A stretch of 64,000 nucleotides of DNA from Amycolatopsis decaplanina DSM 44594 (GTDB lineage: Bacteria > Actinomycetota > Actinomycetes > Mycobacteriales > Pseudonocardiaceae). Position 1 is the first letter of the stretch. Each line of letters opens with the position of its first letter. Below, one piece after another: positions 40,543 through 51,341 of this stretch. A program made the translations under genes and the position numbers. Below the pieces are notes generated by a model. The model was given only the letters and a program-made list of their open reading frames with translations, was not told where the DNA came from and searched no databases. Where the stretch lies: the NCBI RefSeq assembly GCF_000342005.1, contig NZ_AOHO01000063.1, positions 310,001-374,000 on the forward strand. The letters run 5' to 3'.

Positions 40543-40606
40543 CGCAATTCGGCACCTGCTTGCGGTACTTGCACGCGCAACCACCGCAACCAGGTGCCGA
40601 ATCGCG
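40543..40606. repeat. Family B palindrome, copy 2
   Basis: The 23-base arms (40543-40565 and 40584-40606) match with two mismatches; the core is GCAATTCGGCACCTGCTTGCGG. The 18-base loop contains TTGCACGCGCAA, itself a small palindrome. It fills the whole gap between the stops of purQ and of the convergent ABC gene, so it can end both transcripts. Confidence 0.8.
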
Positions 40607-42334
40607 TCAGGAGGCAGCGGCCACCAGGGCGGAGTAGGGGCCACCCGCCGCCATCAGCTCCGTGTGCGAACCCAGCTCGGTCACCCGGCCGCCCTCGATG
40701 ACGGCGACCCGGTCCGCCGCGGCCGCCGTGTGCAGCCGGTGCGCGATCGCGATCACCGTGCGCCCTTCGAGCACCGCGCTCAGCGACCGCTCCAGCTCCC
40801 GCGCCGAACCCGTGTCCAGCAGCGACGTCGCCTCGTCCAGCACCAGCGTGTGCGGGTCGGCCAGCACGACCCGCGCCAGCGCGAGCTGCTGCGCCATCGC
40901 CGCCGGGACGGCGACCGCCCCGGCCCCGATCCGCGTGTCCAGCCCGTCCGGCAGGCCCGCCACCCACTCCGAAGCACCCACCGAGGCCAGCGCGGAAAGC
41001 AGCCGCGCGTCGGTCCAGTTCCCCGCGGGCAGCGTGAGGTTGTCCCGCAGCGTCCCCGCGAACACGTGCTGTTCCTGGGTCAGCAGCAGGACCTCGCCGC
41101 GCAGGACGTCGTCCGGCAAGTTCGACACCTCGGCGCCGCCGATCCGCACCGAGCCCGATGTCGGCGCCGACATCCCGGCCAGCAGCCGTCCCAGGGTCGA
41201 CTTGCCGGCACCGGACGGCCCGACGATCGCCAGCCGTTCACCGGCGGGCACCCGCAGATCGACCCCGTGCAGCACCTCGCGGTCCGCGTTGTAGCCGAAG
41301 CGCACGTCGCGGACCTCGATGTCCTGTCCGCGCGGGGCCTCCGGCACCACAGCGGACTCCGGAGCGGGCCGTACACCCAGCAGCCGCCGTAGCGAGGCCC
41401 CGGCGACCTGCATGTCCGCGAGCCAGAACAGTGCTTCGTTCAGCGGACCGGTCATGACCTGCGAGTACAGCAGCATCGCGGTGATCGTGCCGAGCCCTTC
41501 CCAGCCGTTCGAGTAGGCGAGCAGGCCCAGTCCGAGCATCACCGGCACGGGCAGCACGTAGCTGATCTCCAGCGACGGGATCCACCGCATCTGCAGCGCC
41601 CGGATCTTGCGCTCGCCCAGCATCGACGCGTCGAGGCCGTCGTGCCCGGTCCGGATCCGGCGGCCGGTCAGGTTCAGCGCCTCGGCCGTCCGCGCGCCCT
41701 CCGCGGTCTCGTGCGTGGTGGACTGCAACTCGGACCACTTGTCCAGCATCCGCCGCATCACGTCCGGGATCCGCCGCTGGTACCAGATGTTCACCGGCAC
41801 CAGCAGCGGCAGCGCGACCAGCAGGCCCAGCGCCAGGAACGGCGACGTGATCACCATCGCCACCACCGTGAACACCACCGTGACGGCGGCGATCAGGATC
41901 TCCGGCGCGCCGAACCGCACCGCGTGGTCGATCCGGCTCACGTCGGTGGTCGCCCGGCTGAGCAGGTCACCGGTGCCCGCGGCCTCGACCGTCCCGAGTG
42001 GCAGGTTCAGCGCGTTCCCGACGAACTCCTCGCGGTTGCGCGCCAGGATCCGCTCGCCGAACACCCGCGCGCGGAGCCGGGCCAAACCCTTGAACCACGC
42101 TTGCGCGCCCAGCACGACCACGAACGCGATCGCGAGGAGCGTGATCGTGGTGGTCGTCGTGCCTTCGACGACCTCGTCCACCAGCGCGCCCAGCAGTCGC
42201 GGCCCGGCCAGCCCGATCGCGGTCGCGACGCAGAACAGGCCGAGCATCACGGAGAACTCGCGTTTGTTGGCCCGCGCGGTCTCCTTGATCCAACGTCGAA
42301 CGTCTTTCTTGTCCGCCAACGGCAGCTTTTTCAT
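40607..42334 (-). CDS. ABC exporter half-transporter with intact P-loop but no signature motif
   Basis: This 575-residue protein has a six-helix exporter domain (about 30-310) fused to an ATPase domain (335-575). Walker A VGPSGAGKST is at 371-380 (Lys378), Q-loop Gln420, Walker B TLVLDE at 496-501, and switch His532 in VIAIAHRL. The signature that should read LSGGQ reads VPAAM (476-480), although the following QLALAR is kept. It can bind and hydrolyse ATP only against another subunit's signature. The upstream gene overlaps by four bases and encodes exactly such a partner. The ATG at 42334 lies in ATGA with that gene's stop. The exported substrate is unknown. Confidence 0.88.
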   Translation of the reverse strand: MKKLPLADKKDVRRWIKETARANKREFSVMLGLFCVATAIGLAGPRLLGALVDEVVEGTTTTTITLLAIAFVVVLGAQAWFKGLARLRARVFGERILARNREEFVGNALNLPLGTVEAAGTGDLLSRATTDVSRIDHAVRFGAPEILIAAVTVVFTVVAMVITSPFLALGLLVALPLLVPVNIWYQRRIPDVMRRMLDKWSELQSTTHETAEGARTAEALNLTGRRIRTGHDGLDASMLGERKIRALQMRWIPSLEISYVLPVPVMLGLGLLAYSNGWEGLGTITAMLLYSQVMTGPLNEALFWLADMQVAGASLRRLLGVRPAPESAVVPEAPRGQDIEVRDVRFGYNADREVLHGVDLRVPAGERLAIVGPSGAGKSTLGRLLAGMSAPTSGSVRIGGAEVSNLPDDVLRGEVLLLTQEQHVFAGTLRDNLTLPAGNWTDARLLSALASVGASEWVAGLPDGLDTRIGAGAVAVPAAMAQQLALARVVLADPHTLVLDEATSLLDTGSARELERSLSAVLEGRTVIAIAHRLHTAAAADRVAVIEGGRVTELGSHTELMAAGGPYSALVAAAS

Positions 42335-43956
42335 GCCGGTACTTTCATACTCACGACCACATCCGCCACATGTGTCCACAGTGGACTCTGGCTGAACACG
42401 ACGGTGGTCTTGCCGCGCCGCAGCTTCGCGACGCGTTCGGTTATGCGGGCTTCGGTGTGCGCGTCGACGGCCGAGGTCGGTTCGTCGAGCAGCAGGACGT
42501 CGGCGTCGGTCGCCAGCGCGCGGGCCAGGTTCAGCCGCTGCCGCTGACCGCCGGAAACCTCACGTCCGCGTTCGCCGATCACCTCGTCGACGCCGTCGGG
42601 CAGCGCGTCCACGATGTCCTCGGCGTCCGCCGCGTACAGCGCTTCGGTGATCTCGACGTCACCAGGTTCGGTGGGGCTGACCTGTTCGCGCAGCACCCCG
42701 GAGAACCAGATGTCCTGGTTGTGCGCGAACACGACCCGCCGCCGCAGTTCGCCGAGGGCGACCCGGTCCACCGGAACCCCGCCGACCAGGGCAGGTTCAC
42801 TCGGATCGGTGAACCGTGCCATCCGTGAAGCCACCGCTTCGGCGTCGGCTCCGACGTCGATGACGGTCAGTTTCCCGGCCTCGGCCTTGATCCCGGACGT
42901 CTTGTCGTACAGGTCCAGCGGGCCTTCCGGCAGCTGCACCGGATGCTCCGGCTCGGCGAGCGTGCGTTCGGTGGACAGCAGTTTGCACACCTTCCGCGCC
43001 GAGACCAGCGCCGCGCTCAGCACGCCCGCGAACTCGGTCGCCGTCGTCACCGGGATCACCAGGAACACCGAGACGCCGTAGAACGTGATCAGCTCGCCGA
43101 CGCCGATGGTGCCGTCGATCGCCAGCCGCGCGCCCAGCCAGGTGATGACCACCGTGACCAGGCCCGGCAGCGCGACCTCCGCCGCCGAAAGCCATGCCTC
43201 GCTGCGTCCGACCTGGACACCGGCCGCCCGGACTTGCTGGCTGGAGCGGCGGAAGCGGTCGAGGAACTGCTTCTCGCCGCCGACACCGCGAAGGATCCGC
43301 AGACCGGAGACGATGTCCGCGGCCAGCGCGTTGACGTGGGTCTTCTCCTCGCGCTGCTTCGTCTGGCGCTTCTCCAGCGGCTTCAGCAGCGGGCCGATGC
43401 CCACCACCGCCAGCGGGACACCGATCAGCGCGACCACGCCGAGCAGCGGGGACGTCGTCAGCAGCGCCGCCGCGCACACGATGAACGCGATCAGCGAACC
43501 GAAGGCCCGCCCGAGCACCTCGAAGGAGTCACCGATCGGGTTGATGTCGCTGGTGGTGATCGCGACCACGTCACCCGTGGTGGTCGTGTCCCGCAGGTTC
43601 GCGCCCAGCTTCGCCGCGTGCTCGGTGGCGAGCCGCTGCGTCACCCCGGCGCCGTGGATCCAGCAGCCGTAGGACGCGAAATGCTGCACCGTGCCCGCGA
43701 GCGTCTGCGCGATCCCGAGCCCGGCGGCCGCCAGGCCCCAGAGCCAGACCGCGTCGCCGTCGCCGCGGCCGATCGCGTCGATACCCCGGCCGATCGCGAC
43801 CGGCAGCAGGGCGATCGGCAGCGACCACAGCGCGCCACTGATCGCCGACACGGCGAGCAGTCCCGGGCGCGCGAACATCATCGTGACGAGGTACCGCCAG
43901 GCCGTCGGCTTGGCGGGCAGCCGCAGTCGCGGAAGGGGATATGTGGCGGAAAGCAC
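42331..43956 (-). CDS. ABC exporter half-transporter with intact signature but no P-loop
   Basis: This 541-residue exporter-type membrane domain (about 30-315) is fused to a shortened ATPase domain. The signature VSGGQRQRLNLARAL (467-481) and Walker B VLLLDE (487-492) are normal. The P-loop position reads GADAEAVA (369-376, Lys replaced by Val375), and the switch His is Gln523 in VVFSQSP. It should not hydrolyse ATP itself but can complete the active site of its partner at 40607. TACCGT lies eight bases before the GTG at 43956, suggesting a leaderless transcript for the pair. It is divergent from purL with 95 bases between starts. ATP-site loss is read directly; heterodimer formation is inferred. 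Confidence 0.88.
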   Translation of the reverse strand: MLSATYPLPRLRLPAKPTAWRYLVTMMFARPGLLAVSAISGALWSLPIALLPVAIGRGIDAIGRGDGDAVWLWGLAAAGLGIAQTLAGTVQHFASYGCWIHGAGVTQRLATEHAAKLGANLRDTTTTGDVVAITTSDINPIGDSFEVLGRAFGSLIAFIVCAAALLTTSPLLGVVALIGVPLAVVGIGPLLKPLEKRQTKQREEKTHVNALAADIVSGLRILRGVGGEKQFLDRFRRSSQQVRAAGVQVGRSEAWLSAAEVALPGLVTVVITWLGARLAIDGTIGVGELITFYGVSVFLVIPVTTATEFAGVLSAALVSARKVCKLLSTERTLAEPEHPVQLPEGPLDLYDKTSGIKAEAGKLTVIDVGADAEAVASRMARFTDPSEPALVGGVPVDRVALGELRRRVVFAHNQDIWFSGVLREQVSPTEPGDVEITEALYAADAEDIVDALPDGVDEVIGERGREVSGGQRQRLNLARALATDADVLLLDEPTSAVDAHTEARITERVAKLRRGKTTVVFSQSPLWTHVADVVVSMKVPA

Positions 43957-44038
43957 GATTGTCGACGGTAAGCGGATCACCGTCGCGGGCGCGACCGATT
44001 TATCCGTGGGCGACCGAGAGGTGAACAACCCTCTCCCT

Positions 44039-44051
44039 TATTCTGGCGGCC
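44039..44051 (+). promoter_or_regulatory. Leaderless purL promoter element
   Basis: TATTCT at 44039-44044 is followed by seven bases and then the GTG of purL, with no ribosome site. Transcription should start at or next to the start codon. No clear -35 is visible. Confidence 0.5.
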
Positions 44052-46358
<2,307 letters not shown>

Positions 46359-46362
46359 AGAC

Positions 46363-46408
46363 CTCGTGAGCGGTAAGGACGGTTAGAACCGTCCTTACCG
46401 CTCACGAG
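46363..46408. repeat. Family A palindrome, copy 3 (perfect)
   Basis: Arms of 22 bases match exactly around AG; the outer part reads CTCGTGAGCGGTAAGG. It begins four bases past the purL stop and overlaps the end of the convergent gene at 46395, whose stop codon TAA and last two codons come from the repeat. Confidence 0.88.
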
Positions 46409-47258
46409 CCGGCAACGTCGAACCGGCCGGGAACTTCGCGCCCTCAAGCGAGGGCGGCTCCGCGAAGGTGGCCGTGCTGAAGTCGACAGGCGTCTCGACG
46501 ACCGTGTTGTCCAGCGACACCTTCCGTTCGAAGCTCGCCCTCGTGAGCTCGAACTGGCCGTGGATCGTCACGTTCTCGAGCAGGAACTTCCCGGAAAGCC
46601 GGGCGTCGGTGAGGTCGAGATAGGTCAGCACCTCGCAGCGATCCGCACCGAACCAGCCGACCCGCCTGCCGAGCAACCCCAGCTTGTCGAGCCGGGCGTC
46701 GCTGAGGTTGAGCGAAAGCGTCGGCCCGGTGGTCCCGGCGTGGGGAAGGATGTCGCGGATCAGCCGCTCGGCCGCGCGTCGGACCAGCCGCTCGCGTTCC
46801 GCGGCCGCCTCGTCCTCCGGTTTCCACTTGTCGGTCTTCTTGCCGGCCGCGACATCGAACTTCGGATGCTCGAACGGCCGACGCAAGTAGGCGCACAACA
46901 CGTCGAGCACCGTCTGCCGGTACTCCGGACGCGTCCTGGCCAGCCCCGCGAGCGAATGCATCGCCCCGACCCGCACCTGATCGGCCTCGTTGCCCAGCAG
47001 TTCGATCGACTTGGCGAAGCGCTCGTCGGAGATCCGGCTGCGCTCGATCTCGTGCCGGTCCTCTTCGGTACGCCGACGCCGGTCGTTGAGCCAGAGCCCG
47101 TAGAGCGCGGCGATCGCCCCGCCCGCCAGGGCGCCGGTCTTGAGCGCGTCGCCGCGGCTGGTCGCGCGATCCGTGAGCAGCCAGGCGGTGACCCCGACGA
47201 GCACCACGACCGAGGACAGCAACGTCCACAGCAACGGTGACTTGAGCAGGCGCCTCAT
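46395..47258 (-). CDS. Two-helix membrane protein with pentapeptide-type domain, copy B
   Basis: This 287-residue protein has two membrane helices (about 7-29 and 39-58) followed by a basic stretch NDRRRRTEEDRHEIERSR. The conserved helical block ISDERFAKSIELLGNEADQV to CAYLRRPFEHP is found before pentapeptide repeats in many actinobacterial proteins. The C-terminus forms a short quadrilateral helix-like series (LDLTDARLSGKFLLENVTIH, FELTRASFERKVSLD). It is paralogous to the gene upstream, from which it starts with a one-base stop/start overlap (TGATG). The end of the frame lies in a family A repeat. It is probably part of a membrane scaffold; function unknown. Confidence 0.72.
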   Translation of the reverse strand: MRRLLKSPLLWTLLSSVVVLVGVTAWLLTDRATSRGDALKTGALAGGAIAALYGLWLNDRRRRTEEDRHEIERSRISDERFAKSIELLGNEADQVRVGAMHSLAGLARTRPEYRQTVLDVLCAYLRRPFEHPKFDVAAGKKTDKWKPEDEAAAERERLVRRAAERLIRDILPHAGTTGPTLSLNLSDARLDKLGLLGRRVGWFGADRCEVLTYLDLTDARLSGKFLLENVTIHGQFELTRASFERKVSLDNTVVETPVDFSTATFAEPPSLEGAKFPAGSTLPARER

Positions 47259-48364
47259 CAGTCCTTCACCGTGAGCCGGGCACGGCCGTCCGGCAGGGTC
47301 TCGACGGACCAGCCCTCCGGGAGCAGGTGGTCCCTCGCCGGTTCCACCGACGTGTTGTACAGCGACACCGTGCCGGGCGGCTCACGGAAACTGAGGTCCC
47401 CGAAGCCCTCGAACCGCGCGCGGCGCAGATCCAGCGTCCCCTTGAACCCGGCGTCGGCGAAGACGGCGTCCTTCGTGAAAACGCTGTCCTTGAAGGACGT
47501 CTCGCCCGCGAACACCGTGCCGCGGAACTCGACGTCCTCGGAGAACTGCACCCCGCTGAACCACGCCCGCTGCTCGAACTTGGCCTCATTGCACCGGAAG
47601 AAGCCGATCTTCTTCTTGTCGGCCGTGCCCGCGCCAGTCAGGTACACCGGGCCGAGGAACAAGCAACCGGACAGATTGGTGCTGCTGTACAGACCGGCGT
47701 AGCGGAGCAACAGCTTGCCGATCTTCCGTTCCGAAAGATCGAAGTACTCCAGCACCGCGCCGGTCAAGTCGAGGTCGTACCCCGGCGTGCCTTCGGAATC
47801 CGCCGCCGGGAGCAGGTCCCCGATGAGCCGCTGGGCGGTCTGCCGCACCTGGAGTTCCTGCTCCTGCTTCGCGTCACCGCGCTCGGGCAGCTTGTTCCCG
47901 GAACGTTTCGCCTCTCCTTCGTACCGCGGATGCTCGAAGGGCCGCCGCAGGTACGAGCACAGGATGTCCAGCACGGTCTGCGTGTACACCTTGCGTCCGC
48001 GAGCCAGCCCGGCCAGCGCGTGCAGGGCCCCCACCCGCACCTGGTCGGCGTCGTGCCCGAGCAGTTCGACGGCCTTCGCGAACCGTTCGTCCGAGATCCG
48101 GTCCCGGTCCTGGTCGGCCCGCCGCAGTTCGAGTTCTTGCCGCTGTCGCTCGATCTCCTGCCGTCGCTCCTCGACGCGGCGCCGCCGGTCGTTGAGCCAC
48201 AACGCGTACAGCGCGACGATGGCGCCCCCGGCGATGCCGCCGGTCTTCAGCGCCTCGCTGCGGCTGGTCGCCGCATCCGTCAGCAACCAGCCGCCGACCG
48301 CGAGCAGCAGTACGAGCGAGACGAAGAAGGTCCAGAGCAGTGGGGAGCGGAGCAACCGCTTCAT
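47258..48364 (-). CDS. Two-helix membrane protein with pentapeptide-type domain, copy A
   Basis: This 368-residue protein shares the plan of copy B: SPLLWTFFVSLVLLLAVGGW and ALKTGGIAGGAIVALYALWL helices, and a longer charged coil VEERRQEIERQRQELELRRA. The same ISDERFAKAVELLGHDADQV block follows, then a longer pentapeptide-like domain (FRGTVFAGETSFKDSVFTKD, AVFADAGFKGTLDLRRARF). Pentapeptide repeats fold as a right-handed beta helix and usually bind partners rather than catalyse. It starts five bases from the stop of the Gln-rich membrane protein at 48369, so three genes form one operon. Confidence 0.75.
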   Translation of the reverse strand: MKRLLRSPLLWTFFVSLVLLLAVGGWLLTDAATSRSEALKTGGIAGGAIVALYALWLNDRRRRVEERRQEIERQRQELELRRADQDRDRISDERFAKAVELLGHDADQVRVGALHALAGLARGRKVYTQTVLDILCSYLRRPFEHPRYEGEAKRSGNKLPERGDAKQEQELQVRQTAQRLIGDLLPAADSEGTPGYDLDLTGAVLEYFDLSERKIGKLLLRYAGLYSSTNLSGCLFLGPVYLTGAGTADKKKIGFFRCNEAKFEQRAWFSGVQFSEDVEFRGTVFAGETSFKDSVFTKDAVFADAGFKGTLDLRRARFEGFGDLSFREPPGTVSLYNTSVEPARDHLLPEGWSVETLPDGRARLTVKD

Positions 48365-48368
48365 TCGC

Positions 48369-49208
48369 TCAGAATACGAAGAAGTTGCGGACGCAGAAGG
48401 ACTTGTCCGGATTGTCGTCCGAGGAGATCCCCGACCCGCTCACCTTCTTGCCCTTGACCGTGCCTTCGATGTCACCGGTGATGAACCCGTCGCCGATGCC
48501 GGCGGTCGAGGTGACCTCAAGCTGCGACGGCGCCGGGGCCATGATGTCGATCGAGTCGCCCATGGTCGCCTTCATGTCCTCGCAGACCAGTGCCAGCGCG
48601 CCCGCCTTGTCGCCGGCGCTCACCTTGGCCAGGAAGTCCTTGAGGTTCTGGATGCCCTTCGGGTTGCCCTCGGAGCCCGTGCCACCGCTTTCGGTGCTCT
48701 TCGGGCTGCTCTTGGGCGCGCTCGACTTCGGGCTGCTCTTCGGCGCGGAGGTCGGCGCCTTCTCCGACGACGACGCGGGCGGCGGCGCGGCCGTGTTGTT
48801 CCCCTCGTCCTTGCTGAGCAGGAAGCCCGGCGCGACGAACCCGGTGACGCCGAACGCGATCAGCACGACCAGGCCGATCACGATCCCGATGATCAGTCCG
48901 GTCTTGCTCTTCGACGGCGGAGCGGGCGGGCCGCCGAAGCCCTGCGGGTAACCCGGGTTGTTCGGGTCCCAGCCCTGCTGCTGCGCGTTCGGATCCCAGC
49001 CCTGCTGCGGCTGCTGCGGGTACTGCTGCGTCTGGTCCCAACCCTGCTGCGGCTGCTGCGGATACTGCTGGGTCTGGTCCCAGCCCTGCTGCTGTCCGTA
49101 CTGCTGCGGCTGACCGTACTGCTGGGTCTGGTCCCAGCCACCCTGCTGCGGTTGCTGTCCCTGAGGGTCCTGGCCGTAGGGCTGGCCTGGCTGGGGTGGG
49201 TAGGTCAT
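48369..49208 (-). CDS. Gln/Tyr-rich single-pass membrane protein with TGFVAPGF motif
   Basis: This 279-residue protein heads a three-gene operon. Residues 1-98 are low complexity with tandem GWDQTQQY units (24-31, 42-49, 57-64) and GWDPN units (70-74, 79-83). One membrane helix is at 103-121, directly followed by TGFVAPGFLLSKDE. A Ser/Lys/Pro linker (about 140-180) leads to an external DUF4878-like domain of about 95 residues with a Cys in LALVCEDMKATMGDS. The architecture matches the protein at 38769. The N-terminus resembles disordered, phase-separating sequences. The ATG at 49208 has a GGAAGGCGAG site upstream. Function unknown. Confidence 0.72.
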   Translation of the reverse strand: MTYPPQPGQPYGQDPQGQQPQQGGWDQTQQYGQPQQYGQQQGWDQTQQYPQQPQQGWDQTQQYPQQPQQGWDPNAQQQGWDPNNPGYPQGFGGPPAPPSKSKTGLIIGIVIGLVVLIAFGVTGFVAPGFLLSKDEGNNTAAPPPASSSEKAPTSAPKSSPKSSAPKSSPKSTESGGTGSEGNPKGIQNLKDFLAKVSAGDKAGALALVCEDMKATMGDSIDIMAPAPSQLEVTSTAGIGDGFITGDIEGTVKGKKVSGSGISSDDNPDKSFCVRNFFVF

Positions 49209-49336
49209 CGGTCTCGCCTTCCGTACTGGGGCCTGAGGCTTCAGATCAGACGACCGGCGGTCAGCGCTGGTTCCGGATCCGCCCGTGCCAGGGATTTCAG
49301 GGGCATTCTGCTCGGAAGGTACCTCGCGCGCGAAAA

Positions 49337-49362
49337 CGGCTCCCGGCCGAGGCCGGGAGCCG
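49337..49362 (-). terminator. Intrinsic terminator of the GH25 lysozyme gene
   Basis: CGGCTCCCGGCC and GGCCGGGAGCCG form a 12-base stem with a two-base centre. On the minus strand it is followed by TTTT. It lies 22 bases past the stop of the gene at 49384, a classic rho-independent layout. Confidence 0.8.
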
Positions 49363-49383
49363 CTTCTTCACGGAACGCGCAGC

Positions 49384-50229
49384 TCAGCCGTTGGCCAGTG
49401 CCTGCACGCGGTCGTAAGCGCCGTTGAAGGTGTTCTGGTCGAGCGGGCTGGAGGTGTACTGCCACACGGTGTAGTAGCTCCAGCCGTAGGGCAGCGTGCC
49501 CACGGTGGACGCGTAACGCGCGATCCACAGCGGGACCGTGCCACCGAAGTTCTGCGACGTGCCGACACAGGTGCTCCACCAGTTCGTCGAGGTGTAGATG
49601 ACGGGCCAGCGGCCGGTGCGCTCCTTGTACCGATCATGGAACGCCCGGATCCACGCCCCCATGGAAGCCTGGCTCAGGCCGTAGCAGGTGGCGCCGTACG
49701 GGTTGTACTCCATGTCCAGCGCGCCCGGCAGGGTCTTGCCGTCCTTGGACCAGCCGCCGCCGTTGTTGACGAAGAAGTCCGCCTGCGCCGCGCCGCTCGA
49801 GACGTTCGGCAGGGCGAAGTGGTACGCGCCGCGGATGAAGCCCTTGTTGTAGGAACCGTTGTACTGCTGGGCGAAGTACGGGTTCTTGTAGCTCGTGCCT
49901 TCGGTGGCCTTCGTCCACACGAAGCGCTTGCCCTGGTTCCACCAGTAGTTCCAGTCGACGTTGCCCTGGTAGCTGGCCACGTCCATGCCCGCGACCGTCG
50001 CGAGCACCCCGACCTCCGGCTGCGGCTGGGCGGCCTTGGCCTTGGACTCGGGGGTGGAGGTGTCGCCTTCCACACGCCGGATCTGCGATCCGATCGTGTG
50101 GTCGTTCTGCTGGAGATCCTGTTCGATCGACATGATCTCGGGGGACGGGGCGGCCGATGCCTGGACCGTGCTGCTGAGCAGGAGCAGCGCGGAGCCGACG
50201 GCTATGGCGATTCTTCGGGAAGTGCGCAT
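49384..50229 (-). CDS. Secreted GH25 lysozyme, copy 1
   Basis: This 281-residue exported muramidase has a signal peptide (residues 1-27, ending ASAAP) followed by a linker of about 50 residues. The GH25 barrel opens at GMDVASYQGNVDWNYWW with the first catalytic Asp, then FVWTKATEGTSY, GFIRGAYHFALP and LDMEYNPYGATCYG, where the D-x-E acids carry out catalysis. WPVIYTSTNWWSTC and WQYTSSPLDQN close the domain. It hydrolyses beta-1,4 bonds of peptidoglycan, for remodelling or for attacking other cells. There is no wall-binding domain. A true T-rich terminator follows. A paralogue lies 192 bases upstream in the same direction. Confidence 0.93.
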   Translation of the reverse strand: MRTSRRIAIAVGSALLLLSSTVQASAAPSPEIMSIEQDLQQNDHTIGSQIRRVEGDTSTPESKAKAAQPQPEVGVLATVAGMDVASYQGNVDWNYWWNQGKRFVWTKATEGTSYKNPYFAQQYNGSYNKGFIRGAYHFALPNVSSGAAQADFFVNNGGGWSKDGKTLPGALDMEYNPYGATCYGLSQASMGAWIRAFHDRYKERTGRWPVIYTSTNWWSTCVGTSQNFGGTVPLWIARYASTVGTLPYGWSYYTVWQYTSSPLDQNTFNGAYDRVQALANG

Positions 50230-50421
50230 TACGACAATCCCTTCACGGATAACCCTCGCTGAGGACGGCTAACTTGCAGGTGGTAGCCGTCCGGGCACGA
50301 TTGTTGACGACGAGTGCCGGGTTTGTCACTAACTTCCGTGAAATTGGTACTACGCGTGGGTGATTTTCATTTCCAAGTAGACCGGGTTATGTGATCTTGT
50401 AACGCCCACTCGGGTGAGCGT

Positions 50422-51240
50422 TCAGCCGATGGACAGCGCGTGCACGCGGTCGACCGTGCCGTTGAACCAGTTCTGGTCGCCGGGGAGGCTTCCCTTGTTC
50501 GAGAACTGCCAGATGGTCTGGGTCTTCCAGCTCGCCGGCAGCTCGCCGATCTCCGTGTTGTAGCGCGCGATCCACAGCGGGTTCTGCCAGAACACGTTGC
50601 TGTTGCCGGTGCAGCGCTTCCACCAGCTCGTCGACGTGTAGATCGCCGGATGCCGCCCTGTCCGCCACAGGTAGGTCTCGGCGAACGACGCCATCCACGC
50701 GACCATCTGCGCCGGAGTCTTGCCGTAACAGGTTTCGCCGTACGGGTTGTACTCGACGTCGAGCGCGCCCGGCAGCGTCTTGCCGTCGCGGGACCAGCCA
50801 CCGCCGTGGTCGACGAAGTAGTGCGCCTGCGCGGCGCCGTCCGAGATGTCGGGACGTGCGAAGTGATACGCGCCGCGGATCAGGCCGACGTCGTACGAGC
50901 CGTTGTACTGCTGAGGAAACCGGGGATTGACGAAGCCGGTGCCCTCGGTGGCCTTCACGTAGACGAACTTCGCGCCGGTCCTGGCCGCGGCGGGCCAGTC
51001 GACGTCGCCTTGGTGGCCGCTGACGTCGTGGCCCAACGTCTGCGCTTCGCCGCCGTACAGCGGCCCCACCGACACGTTGACGCCTTCGTGCAGCGCGATC
51101 TGTGAACCGGCGTAGTGCTCCTCGGCCCCGTCGTATCTGGGCCCGCTCTCCCGTGCGACGGCGGGGGTCTGCGCGAGCAGCAAAACCCCCGCCGCGAGGA
51201 CGGCTCCCCAGGCTTTTGAACACACTCTGCGACTCATCAC
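50422..51240 (-). CDS. Secreted GH25 lysozyme, copy 2
   Basis: This 272-residue GH25 muramidase is paralogous to copy 1. The signal peptide is AWGAVLAAGVLLLAQTPAVA. The barrel has LGHDVSGHQGDVDWPAAART, FVYVKATEGTGF, RGAYHFARPDISDGAAQAHY and the catalytic ALDVEYNPYGETCYG. Spacing of all motifs equals that of copy 1. It has its own upstream gap of 101 bases towards the T7SS-associated gene and a 192-base gap to copy 1, so the two are probably separately transcribed. With the WXG100-SLT protein it makes three secreted wall hydrolases in the window. Confidence 0.92.
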   Translation of the reverse strand: MMSRRVCSKAWGAVLAAGVLLLAQTPAVARESGPRYDGAEEHYAGSQIALHEGVNVSVGPLYGGEAQTLGHDVSGHQGDVDWPAAARTGAKFVYVKATEGTGFVNPRFPQQYNGSYDVGLIRGAYHFARPDISDGAAQAHYFVDHGGGWSRDGKTLPGALDVEYNPYGETCYGKTPAQMVAWMASFAETYLWRTGRHPAIYTSTSWWKRCTGNSNVFWQNPLWIARYNTEIGELPASWKTQTIWQFSNKGSLPGDQNWFNGTVDRVHALSIG

Positions 51241-51341
51241 GTCGTCACGATCCCCCGGGAAAAGGGAATCAGCGACTCGAACATCACCCGAAAGTGTGGC
51301 TAACAGCCTGAATAAATTGGGCCGAGTGGGTTAATGGAGTC

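Noticed and set aside
46363..46408. Family A palindrome as a simple rho-independent terminator
   Set aside because: It lacks a T run on either strand, its arms are far longer than needed, and it recurs as a family, so I list it as a repeat with probable terminator use.
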